This document shows positions 1-6,075 of a DNA stretch of 6,075 nt, piece after piece. This stretch comes from Bacillota bacterium. Lineage in GTDB: Bacteria; Bacillota; Clostridia; Oscillospirales; Ruminococcaceae. The DNA is taken from contig JAEWNU010000265.1 of the NCBI GenBank assembly GCA_023456995.1, positions 1-6,075 of the forward strand. The letters are read 5' to 3'. The translations under genes were made by a program, and so were the position numbers. Positions within the stretch are counted from its first letter, which is position 1; every line of letters starts with the position of its first letter. The notes below the pieces were generated by a model. It saw only the letters and a list, made by a program, of their open reading frames with translations. It was not told the DNA's origin and did not search any database.

Positions 1-1388
1 ACTATATTCTGGGCGGAAGAGGGCTAAACCCTTGGGTAGCAGCTATGAGTGCACAGGCCTCGGATATGAGTGGTTGGTTGCTCACCGGCTTACCGGGTCT
101 AGCATTTTTATCATCTGCAGGTACAAAAGAGGCCGTTTGGACGGCAATCGGTCTGGCTGTTGGTACATATCTTAACTGGCTTTTTGTTGCGAAACGGCTG
201 CGCTCTTATTCTGAGGTAGCGGAAGACGCTTTGACCATTCCAGAATATTTTGAGAAGCGTTTTCATGACCCAAAGGGTTTCCTCAAGATAATTTGTGCGT
301 TATTTATCCTGTTTTTCTTTTTAATTTATACAGCATCCATGTTCGTGGCGGGTGCAAAGCTATTTTCTACCATATTCGAAATTCCCTATATTACCGCTCT
401 AGTGATTGGCGGCGTTGTCATTGTTTCTTACACCGTAATGGGCGGGTTCATGGCGGTTTCCTGGACCGATTTAATTCAAGGTATTTTGATGTTTTGCGCG
501 CTGATTATTGTGCCTGCTATGCTAATGTTTGGTAACTTCGTTGATCCTGTTATCGCGATGGATAGTGTAGTCAAAGGATTTACGCAGCTTGGTGTATCCG
601 CAGATTTTGGCGGTATTGTAATCGCATCAGCGCTGGCATGGGGATTGGGCTATTTTGGCCAGCCGCATATTTTGGCTCGTTTTATGGGCATAAAAAAAGC
701 ATCTTATGTTCGTCCGGCCCGCGTTATTGCTATGATATGGGTTATTATTTCGATGGCTGGTGCGTTGGCAGTGGGCATGGCTGGAAAGGCTTATTATGTT
801 GATGGTCTGGCCGATCACGAAACAATATTTATGATGCTGGTGCGTGCGATGTTTAATCCGGTTCTGGCAGGTGTATTGCTTTCGGCTATTCTGGCCGCTA
901 TTATGTCTACAGCAGACAGTCAACTCCTGGTAACTTCATCTGCGTTTGCCAATGATATTTTTTATCAGTTTAACAAAGAAGCGCCCCAGAAGCGTTTGTT
1001 GTGGGTTTCGCGCATTACAGTACTTTTTGTTTCAGCTGTTGCATTGATGCTTGCGGCCAACCCTGACAGCAGCGTATTCGGGCTGGTCAGCTACGCCTGG
1101 GCAGGCTTCGGCGCGGCTTTTGGACCTGCTATTTTACTTTCGCTGTTCTGGCGTAGAATGAATCTTAAGGCGGCCTATGCTGGAATTGTTTCTGGTGGTA
1201 TGGGAACTATTGTATTCAAATATCTCAAAGAACTTTCAGGTGGACATGGTGTCTTTGCCGTATATGAGCTTCTGCCTGCATTTGTTCTTTCAGTGATTGT
1301 AATTATTGTTGTAACGCTTTCCACAGAACAACCCAGTGCCGATATCATGGCGCAGTTTGACATCGCAAAGCAGCGTCAAAACGATTAG
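1..1388 (+). CDS. putP: Sodium/proline symporter PutP, 5'-truncated by the window edge
   Basis: Membrane Na+-coupled L-proline importer of the solute:sodium symporter (SSS) family. The frame is open from base 3 to the TAG at 1386-1388, and the first complete codon aligns with about Tyr35 of E. coli PutP, so roughly 34 N-terminal residues lie outside the window. The ATG at 45 is an internal methionine, not the start: the codons before it read YILGGRGLNPWVAA, a standard PutP segment. Conserved PutP signatures seen in order are GGR (Arg40 equivalent), ASDMSGW (Asp55 and Ser57 equivalents, implicated in Na+ and proline binding in E. coli), WGLGYFGQPHILARFM, LLSAILAAIMST (Ser340/Thr341 equivalents of the second Na+ site) and GLVSYAWAGFGAAFGP. 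Many hydrophobic helices fit the LeuT-like fold. About 461 residues are visible, close to the family's usual ~500 in total. Its promoter and RBS are outside the window. It has no evident functional link to the convergent flagellar and sugar genes. Identity is secure; specificity for proline rests on strong similarity to PutP. Confidence 0.95.
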   Translation, partial: YILGGRGLNPWVAAMSAQASDMSGWLLTGLPGLAFLSSAGTKEAVWTAIGLAVGTYLNWLFVAKRLRSYSEVAEDALTIPEYFEKRFHDPKGFLKIICALFILFFFLIYTASMFVAGAKLFSTIFEIPYITALVIGGVVIVSYTVMGGFMAVSWTDLIQGILMFCALIIVPAMLMFGNFVDPVIAMDSVVKGFTQLGVSADFGGIVIASALAWGLGYFGQPHILARFMGIKKASYVRPARVIAMIWVIISMAGALAVGMAGKAYYVDGLADHETIFMMLVRAMFNPVLAGVLLSAILAAIMSTADSQLLVTSSAFANDIFYQFNKEAPQKRLLWVSRITVLFVSAVALMLAANPDSSVFGLVSYAWAGFGAAFGPAILLSLFWRRMNLKAAYAGIVSGGMGTIVFKYLKELSGGHGVFAVYELLPAFVLSVIVIIVVTLSTEQPSADIMAQFDIAKQRQND

Positions 1389-1401
1389 AAGATATCTTTA
1401 A

Positions 1402-1420
1402 AACAGTCAAAATGGCTGTT
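1402..1420. other. Small hairpin between putP and the shared terminator
   Basis: Bases 1402-1409 (AACAGTCA) pair with 1413-1420 (TGGCTGTT) around an AAA loop, an 8-bp stem with one G-T pair. No T-run follows on the + strand. Read on the minus strand, the stem is followed by a short TTTT, so it could act as a weak second terminator for the aminotransferase transcript. The role is inferred only. Confidence 0.35.
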
Positions 1421-1425
1421 AACAA

Positions 1426-1479
1426 ATATAGCTGCAAAAAAGAGCCGTTTCCGGCTCCTTTTTGCAGCTATATTTTTTT
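1426..1479 (+). terminator. Strong rho-independent terminator after putP, probably bidirectional
   Basis: Bases 1426-1447 pair with 1452-1473 around a TTTC loop. The stem is 22 bp with a single A-C mismatch (1441/1458) and a GC-rich apex (GAGCCG/CGGCTC). It is followed on the + strand by seven T residues (1473-1479). It begins 37 bases after the putP stop. On the minus strand the same stem ends in TTTGTT, so it can plausibly also stop the convergent aminotransferase transcript. It overlaps the last codons and the TAG stop (1468-1470) of that gene. Confidence 0.9.
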
Positions 1480-2601
1480 CTCCATAAATTCTGTGATAGA
1501 ATCAATAATTAGCGCTATATCTTCGTCCTGAAGATAGGCATGAACTGGTATGCTTAGCACCTGCTCACAAGTTGCCTCAGAGATAGGAAGCATCCCCTTT
1601 TTGCCGCCAAGGTAAGCAAATGCAGCTTGTAGATGTAGTGGGGCAGGGTAATATACCATGCTGGGGATTCCACAAGTGCTCAATTCCAGCTTTAGTCGGT
1701 CTCGGGTAATTCTATCAGGGAGACGAAGGGTATATTGTGACCATGCCGAAATAGTGTCAGGAGGAATGACAGGCGTAATACCAAATTTAGATAGTGCAGC
1801 AGTATATTTTTTAGCATTTTCGTTTCGGCTGGAGAGTTCTTCATCAAAAATTAAAAGTTTTTGCAGTAGTACGGCGGCTTGTAGCGTGTCAAGCCGTGAA
1901 TTGATGCCGATAATGCGGTGGTCGTACTTTGAGCCTCCTTTACCGTGCAAGCGTAGGGAATTGATCGTCTCAGCATGTGGGCGGCTGTCGGTGAAAATAG
2001 CGCCGCCGTCGCCGTAACAGCCCAGCGGTTTTACCGGGAAGAAGCTGGTTGCTGCTATTTCACCAAAAGTGCAAGCGGTGCGACCAAAGCGGCTGGCGCC
2101 AAAGCTCTGAGCAGAATCCTCCAACAGCCAAAGCCCCTCTCGGGCAGCAATGTGATTGAGCCTTCGGTAGTCGGCCGGAACACCAAACAAATTAACTGCA
2201 ACAATGCCTGCGGGGCGCAGCCAGCCTTCTCGCCGAGTGGTGATAATGGCATCTTCAAGCGAAGCAGGGTCAATGTTAAAAGTATCGTCTACATCAACAA
2301 AAACCGGTGTAGCCCCACGCAGCGCAACAGCCTCTGCTGTTGCGGCAAAGGTAAAAGAAGGGACAAACACGGCGTCGCCTCTACCGACTCCCCACGCCAT
2401 GATGGCGAGGGTCAGTGCGTCGGTACCATTGGCGCAACACAGACAGAAGCTGCTGCCTGTGCGCGTCGCCAACTTTTGCTCAAGTTGATCTACCTCAGAT
2501 CCGCCAATGTAACAACATGCTTGCAGCACTTGCTCTATCGAATTAGCCATATATGGTGAAAGGCGCTTATATTGCTCGGGAAGACCAGAAAAATTAATCA
2601 T
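1468..2601 (-). CDS. DegT/DnrJ/EryC1/StrS family PLP-dependent sugar aminotransferase (WbpE-like)
   Basis: A 377-residue cytosolic type I-fold aminotransferase, full length for the family, that moves an amino group (usually from glutamate) onto a keto nucleotide sugar. Visible motifs are CANGTDAL (residues ~56-63, cofactor phosphate region), EDSAQSFGA (~161-169, with the Asp that contacts the PLP ring nitrogen), TSFFPVKPLGCYGDGGA (~185-201, Lys191 predicted to form the Schiff base) and GINSRLDTLQAAVL (~232-245). The FFPxKPLGCYGDGGAIFT block and the overall layout resemble Pseudomonas WbpE (UDP-3-keto-GlcNAc-uronate 3-aminotransferase) more than QdtB or FdtB types, as judged from memory of those sequences. 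Its ATG overlaps the TGA of the upstream acetyltransferase (ATGA, 2598-2601), implying translational coupling; the upstream GGAAAG (2614-2619) is a weak, distant RBS. The neighbour supports a 3-amino then 3-acetamido sugar pathway. The exact substrate (uronic acid or 6-deoxy sugar, UDP or dTDP) cannot be fixed from sequence alone. The last codons and stop lie inside a terminator hairpin. Confidence 0.92.
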   Translation of the reverse strand: MINFSGLPEQYKRLSPYMANSIEQVLQACCYIGGSEVDQLEQKLATRTGSSFCLCCANGTDALTLAIMAWGVGRGDAVFVPSFTFAATAEAVALRGATPVFVDVDDTFNIDPASLEDAIITTRREGWLRPAGIVAVNLFGVPADYRRLNHIAAREGLWLLEDSAQSFGASRFGRTACTFGEIAATSFFPVKPLGCYGDGGAIFTDSRPHAETINSLRLHGKGGSKYDHRIIGINSRLDTLQAAVLLQKLLIFDEELSSRNENAKKYTAALSKFGITPVIPPDTISAWSQYTLRLPDRITRDRLKLELSTCGIPSMVYYPAPLHLQAAFAYLGGKKGMLPISEATCEQVLSIPVHAYLQDEDIALIIDSITEFMEKKI

Positions 2602-3173
2602 GGTGCATCACCACTTTCCAGAATAGGGCCGGTCTGAGAAAATCTATACCGACATCCGCAAGTACAACTTGGATTAGCTACAGAAATAGGCTTTCCACAG
2701 CGGCAGAGCCATCCGCGCAATCGTGCTGGAATCCCCATGACCAATGCGTGGTTGGGTACATCCTTTGTAACAACGGAACCGGCCCCCACCATCGCATAAC
2801 TACCAACTATCACACCGGCGATAATAACACATCCAGCACCAAGAGAGGCGCCGTGTTTAACCAGGGTTTTTGCATAATCATCAGGCTGTTTGGGAAATTC
2901 ACAGCGGGGGAAAAGTACATTTGTAAAAGTAACGTTGGGTCCGCAGAAGACGGCATCTTCAAGTGTTACTCCGTTAAAAACCGAGACGTTATTCTGCAAA
3001 CGTACGTTATTGCCTACAACGGCGCCAGGGGCAATATAAGTATTTTGACCTAAAGAACAGTTTTCACCAATTTTAGCGCCGCTATGAACTACGGCGTTGT
3101 GCCAGATGCGTGTTCCTTCGCCTATTTCGACATTTTCTTCAACGCAGGCTGTCGCGTGAATCGCGTAAGCCAT
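2598..3173 (-). CDS. Left-handed beta-helix sugar N-acetyltransferase (WbpD/WlbB-like)
   Basis: Predicted 191-residue acetyl-CoA-dependent N-acetyltransferase that acetylates the amino group placed on the sugar by the aminotransferase encoded next. Hexapeptide repeats fill residues ~8-150 (for example VEIGEGTRI, AKIGENCSL, AVVGNNVRL, ASLGAGCVI, VIVGSYAMV), forming a trimeric beta-helix in this family. Family blocks seen are IWHNAVVHSGA, LGQNTYI, QNNVSVFNGVTLEDAVFCGPNVTFTN (in pieces), TLVKHGASLGA and GIPARLRGW, all closely matching the WbpD pattern. The C-terminus carries a cysteine cluster (Cys157, 159, 170, 172, 174), possibly metal-binding. A longer reading from an ATG at 3293 is possible, but the start at 3173 is chosen because it has an ideal GGGGAGG site seven bases upstream, the protein then begins as homologues do, and the extra 40 residues look non-coding and would begin inside the fliS terminator. 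Its TGA overlaps the aminotransferase ATG. The precise sugar substrate is unproven; QdtC- or FdtC-like activity is the main alternative. Confidence 0.9.
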   Translation of the reverse strand: MAYAIHATACVEENVEIGEGTRIWHNAVVHSGAKIGENCSLGQNTYIAPGAVVGNNVRLQNNVSVFNGVTLEDAVFCGPNVTFTNVLFPRCEFPKQPDDYAKTLVKHGASLGAGCVIIAGVIVGSYAMVGAGSVVTKDVPNHALVMGIPARLRGWLCRCGKPISVANPSCTCGCRYRFSQTGPILESGDAP

Positions 3174-3180
3174 AACTAGA

Positions 3181-3187
3181 CCTCCCC
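3181..3187 (-). promoter_or_regulatory. Ribosome binding site of the acetyltransferase gene
   Basis: The minus strand reads GGGGAGG seven bases before the ATG at 3173. This near-perfect Shine-Dalgarno site decides the start in favour of 3173 over the upstream in-frame ATG at 3293. Confidence 0.85.
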
Positions 3188-3197
3188 AGGATGTAGT

Positions 3198-3226
3198 AAT
3201 GTAATCTGGGCAATGCCACCTGTCCA
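3198..3226 (-). promoter_or_regulatory. Candidate sigma-70-type promoter for the sugar gene pair
   Basis: On the minus strand, TGGACA (3221-3226, 5 of 6 matches to TTGACA) is followed after 17 bases by TACATT (3198-3203, 4 of 6 matches to TATAAT). Transcription would begin near 3190, just upstream of the RBS. The location is sensible because a strong terminator lies upstream at 3285-3310. The -10 match is mediocre and the implied leader is short, so this is a tentative call. The spacer contains a small near-palindrome (GGCATTGCC) of unknown meaning. Confidence 0.35.
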
Positions 3227-3277
3227 AATTGCTTCCATTTTCATATTCTATGGGGAAACAGGGCCGTATTATGACAC

Positions 3278-3310
3278 AAAAAAACAGGGCCAATCAAACG
3301 ATTGGCCCTG
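3278..3310 (-). terminator. Rho-independent terminator of the fliD-fliS unit
   Basis: Bases 3285-3295 and 3300-3310 form a perfect 11-bp GC-rich stem (CAGGGCCAATC/GATTGGCCCTG) with a 4-base loop. On the minus strand it is followed by seven T residues (complement of 3278-3284). It starts 14 bases after the fliS stop codon and separates the flagellar genes from the downstream sugar genes. The + strand side lacks a T-run, so it works in one direction. Confidence 0.93.
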
Positions 3311-3324
3311 CAACAAAATAAGGG

Positions 3325-3744
3325 TTAACCTGAAACAGCAAAGCGCGAACCGCTCGTTGGCGCATGGCTATTTTCCATCCGGGACAATTTATCACCCTGA
3401 ATAAAGACGTCGCGTAGCTCTTCAACCATGGGGACAATTTCCTGTATCAGAGAGGCATCTTTTTTAACGTTTGCAGTTATTAGCTGGCGGTTAAAAAAAT
3501 CATACAGTGCGGCAAGATTATTAGAAATGGGATATTGCCTATCTAGCGTGACGGTAAGATAGTTCAAAATTTTTTGAGCTTTCTGCAACGCCAGATTGGT
3601 AGCTGGAATATCTTTTTCTGATATGCCCTTTATGGCCAGGTTCATGTTTAGAATAGTTGCCTCATATAGCTTTGTTAACATTTCACCGTGCGTCATGGTC
3701 ATAACAGACTGAGAGGCATACTTGTTATAAGGATTATAAGCCAT
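3325..3744 (-). CDS. fliS: Flagellar export chaperone FliS
   Basis: A 139-residue cytoplasmic chaperone, of normal family length, that binds the C-terminal region of newly made flagellin, prevents early polymerisation and delivers it to the flagellar type III export gate. Family features visible are the N-terminal Tyr-rich start (MAYNPYNKYAS), the THGEMLTKLYEATILNMNLA helix, the ALQKAQKILNYLTVTLDR helix, the ISNNLAALYDFFNRQLITAN block and a helix starting KKDASLIQEIVPMVEELRDV; together these fit the FliS four-helix bundle. The short C-terminal tail (about residues 122-139, rich in Ser and Gly) is not conserved. The ATG at 3742-3744 is preceded by AGAAAGG (3754-3760) at nine bases. It lies 29 bases downstream of fliD, the usual fliD-fliS order, so the two are co-transcribed. 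A clear terminator follows. No fliT is seen after it. Confidence 0.95.
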   Translation of the reverse strand: MAYNPYNKYASQSVMTMTHGEMLTKLYEATILNMNLAIKGISEKDIPATNLALQKAQKILNYLTVTLDRQYPISNNLAALYDFFNRQLITANVKKDASLIQEIVPMVEELRDVFIQGDKLSRMENSHAPTSGSRFAVSG

Positions 3745-3753
3745 ATTTCGTAA

Positions 3754-3760
3754 CCTTTCT
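3754..3760 (-). promoter_or_regulatory. Ribosome binding site of fliS
   Basis: The minus strand reads AGAAAGG nine bases before the fliS ATG, within the 29-base fliD-fliS gap. It supports the start at 3744. Confidence 0.65.
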
Positions 3761-3773
3761 CACATCAAGTTTA

Positions 3774-6075
3774 TCACGATGAAGACATCATGGAGCTAAG
3801 CCACGAGCTGGTGCTGTTCATATTAGAAATCAATGATTCCATTGAGTTGAATTTTGCCCAATAACGTTTATACTCTTTTTGATATCTTGTTTCCAGCTTT
3901 TTAAGGCCACTTTGAATATCTTTAATCTGCTTATAAATGCTGCTGGAATTATCGGTTTTGCCAGTTGAACCAGCTATACGCACTAAACTGCCGGGATTAA
4001 TGGTACTGGTCCTAGCTGCGTCGCTGAGGGCGGTATTCAACATTGTTGCAAGACCCGTATCTGGGTCGGTAAACAGCTTCATAATCGCGTCGGGATTTTC
4101 TGCAATAAACGATTTCAACTTGCTGGGATCGCTTATTGTCAGGTTATCTTTCGTACCGAAATATGAGGTTGAGATGCCAAGGTCATAAAGAGCCATGCTG
4201 CCTTCCGGCTTGGTGTAAAGCGTTCCACGCAAAGATGCAAGCACACCCGAAAGAGTGCTATCATTGCGCAAAAGACCTTCTTTTGCCTTAGTCTCCCATT
4301 TCTCAACTTGTTTTTCAGTCATCTCGTCTTCTTGTTCTGTTGTCAATGGCGCATATTTTTTATAGGTGGGATCGGCATCCAGTAATTTGTTCATACTGTT
4401 TATGAGTGTATTGTAATCTTCAACAAACTTTACAACAGTTTCATAGATTCTGTCGGTATTCTGTGTGACCGTAATGGTAGAAGCTGTATTGGTTTCGTTT
4501 AGCAGTGTGAGGCTAACGCCATCAACGGTAAAAGAATTTGAATTGCGCTCAACTTCAACGCCATTAATCACAACAACAGCATTGGACCCTTGTTCAACAG
4601 TGGTTAGGCCACCCGCAACGCTAGTTTGGGTGCTTAAATTACCCTCTGTTTGTCCAAACAATTTACCGCTGGTATCAATAAAATCCATAGGAATATCGAC
4701 ACCACATATCCGGATATAGGCTTTACCATCAGTAGGTTTTTCAAGTGAAACACTAAAATCGGCAGAGCTGCCCCCCGCTGTGGTATAAGCATCTTTGATT
4801 TTCTGTATCATGGTGTCGATGCTGTCGCTAACAGGAATACTTAGCGGATTACCACCGATGTTAAAGGCTACATTATCTTTTATGCCCAGCTCTGCCAGCG
4901 TAGAGGTACCTGTTACTTTGGTATCGAAGCCCAACGCTGACAAGGAGTCATCATAAATATAGGCCGTATAATCCGCAGATGTATTTAGGTTAATTGTTTT
5001 GCCATCCTCAGAAATTACAAAGGATACATTAGGGTTATTAGAGCTATCTTTACCAAATTGATTCACAAGCGCTTCATTGACCGCACCGACCAGACTTTCG
5101 GCAGAAGTATAGTTATTGGGAATGGTTAGAGAAACATTGTTCCCGTTTACGTTAAGATTAACTGTGCCAGGTTTAAAGAGAAAATCACCCTCGGGAATGG
5201 TAGCGCTGGTCAATTGTTTAGTAAGTGCTGCACCTGTTGTGTTGCCTGAAGGAGCCACACCAAAAAGCGCTGTCATCAAATTCCCTTCGCTTTGAGAAAT
5301 TTGAAAGCCATAACCCGCTTCGCGTAGGCCTGACGAGGTAGACTCCATACTGAATTTATCAGTAGTGGAAGAGTAAGTTATCTTTACGTTGGCATCACTG
5401 TTGTTGATGGCATTCATGATTGAGGAGATGCTCTGCTCAGAAGAAAAACTAAAATCGACGCCATTAATTGTAAATTCCTGACGCTGACCAACGATGGTCG
5501 TAGAAAAATAATTGTTATTTAAAGAAGAGTTAAGTGAGATTTTATTTGAAACGCTGTTTTTAAAGCCCAGAGCGGCCATAGTATCCTGGCTTCCAGTGAT
5601 GCTGATCTTGCGGGAACCATTAGCAGCTGTAATCTTAAAATTACCAGCGCCATCCGGGGGAGTGACAGTAACGCCGCTGCCAAAGGCAGAGGCAATAGCA
5701 TTGTTTAACTGTTTATCAATACTAGTGCTTGTATCTAAAGGGTTAAAGTTAATGGATTTAGCAATACCATCAATTGTCACTGTAAGGGTAGGCAACACAG
5801 CGGATGTATCAAGCTTAAAAGAAGCACTACCTGTACCCGAGAGATTAGATGAACCAAACAGTTTATTTGCACTTTCGCCTGTTATAGAAAAGGTGGCGTC
5901 TTTATCCGCTGTCGTAAGAGTGAAAGAACCATTGACATATTCAACTGTTGCTAAAGCGGTATCGCCGTCTTTCAAGGCGGCATTTAAAATACTTTTAGCC
6001 TCAAGATTGCTCTTTCCAGCGAGCGCTCCCACTGAAACATCGATGGTTTGGTTCCGATTTTAAAGGTAATCATAT
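3774..6075 (-). CDS. fliD: Flagellar filament cap protein FliD (hook-associated protein 2), 5'-partial, with an apparent frameshift near the right edge
   Basis: Secreted protein that forms the cap at the filament tip and guides flagellin folding and insertion. More than 750 residues are readable down to the TGA at 3774-3776. The C-terminal FliD_C region is clear (about 3780-4480): TDRIYETVVKFVEDYNTLI, LLRNDSTLSGVLASLR, LYDLGIS, a LKSFIAENPDAIMKLF helix, then a coiled tail with LISNMNSTSSWLSSMM. Ahead of it is a VVVINGVEVERNSNSFTVDGV segment (~4500-4590). An extended middle holds flagellin-IN-like units, such as FTINGVDFSFSSEQSISSIM (~5405-5480), rich in Thr, Ser and Asn. The N-terminal FliD domain is absent, so the gene continues beyond the window. 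The frame containing all this starts only after a TAA at 6060-6062; a GTG at 6032 is not a credible start, and no RBS precedes it. The adjacent frame upstream reads ITFKIGTK and would join seamlessly if one base were restored around 6047. A single cysteine (codon 4704-4706) is present. Confidence 0.88.
6047..6062 (-). other. Apparent frameshift site in fliD
   Basis: On the minus strand the frame open to the window edge reads ITFKIGTK and then runs into PSMFQW, unlike FliD. The fliD frame reads NQTIDVSVGALAG but meets TAA at 6060-6062. Adding one A to the AAA run (T-run 6047-6049 on the + strand) joins them as KIGTKTIDVSVGALAG, a typical beta-strand pattern for this domain. The cause could be a real one-base deletion or a homopolymer read error. 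Confidence 0.6.

Noticed and set aside
45..47. ATG at 45 as the putP start
   Set aside because: The upstream codons in the same frame encode conserved PutP sequence (YILGGRG), so the gene simply runs in from outside the window.
1975..2559. 194-codon + strand open frame opposite the aminotransferase
   Set aside because: The minus-strand frame encodes a complete, motif-perfect aminotransferase; the antisense product has no family features.
3201..3226. Sigma-54-type promoter suggested by TGGCATTGC on the minus strand
   Set aside because: The GG and GC elements do not have the required -24/-12 spacing.
3255..3292. Two copies of ACAGGGCC near the fliS terminator as a repeat element
   Set aside because: The match is only about eight bases; one copy is part of the terminator stem and it is likely chance.
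3174..3293. A 40-residue N-terminal extension of the acetyltransferase starting at an ATG at 3293
   Set aside because: It would start inside the fliS terminator stem, has no family similarity, and the internal ATG at 3173 has an ideal RBS and the expected family N-terminus.
5512..6063. 183-codon + strand open frame opposite fliD
   Set aside because: It is a shadow of the Thr/Ser/Asn-rich fliD sequence, with low-complexity Val/Leu/Ser content and no recognisable domain or RBS.
6044..6075. Programmed -1 ribosomal frameshifting in fliD
   Set aside because: TTTAAA in this frame does not give a usable slippery heptamer (the shifted codon would be TAA), and no stimulatory hairpin is evident; a one-base deletion or read error is simpler.

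Overview
The window reads as chromosomal DNA from a motile bacterium, probably a Firmicute. The Negativicutes are a reasonable guess from the FliD C-terminal style and the pairing with nucleotide-sugar genes, but this is inference, not proof. It holds five protein genes. No RNA genes, mobile elements, CRISPR arrays or phage genes were seen. Every stretch longer than about 160 bases is accounted for by a gene.

Left part (1-1388, + strand): the 3' nine-tenths of a sodium/proline symporter gene (putP), entering from beyond the left edge. It converges on the minus-strand genes. A strong hairpin at 1426-1473 with a T-run serves putP and also contains the stop codon of the convergent gene, so it is probably shared.

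Middle (1468-3173, - strand): a two-gene sugar unit. A left-handed beta-helix N-acetyltransferase (WbpD/WlbB type) is followed, with a 4-base ATGA overlap, by a DegT/DnrJ/EryC1/StrS PLP aminotransferase (WbpE type). Such pairs install an amino group and then an acetyl group on C3 of a UDP-sugar, giving a 2,3-diacetamido sugar for surface glycans or protein glycosylation. The 3-dehydrogenase that would supply the keto substrate is not in the window.

Right part (3325-6075, - strand): flagellar filament assembly genes. fliD, the filament cap, is unusually large and runs off the right edge. fliS, the flagellin export chaperone, follows after 29 bases. A clear rho-independent terminator at 3285-3310 closes this unit, so the sugar pair probably has its own promoter in the gap at 3174-3284.

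The sugar genes directly follow fliDS on the same strand, which suggests they make a sugar for flagellin glycosylation, but nothing here proves it. The most notable observation is at the right edge: fliD appears to lose its reading frame around 6047-6053. A single missing base in a short homopolymer would explain it, meaning either a real frameshift or a sequence error. I found no convincing undescribed system.
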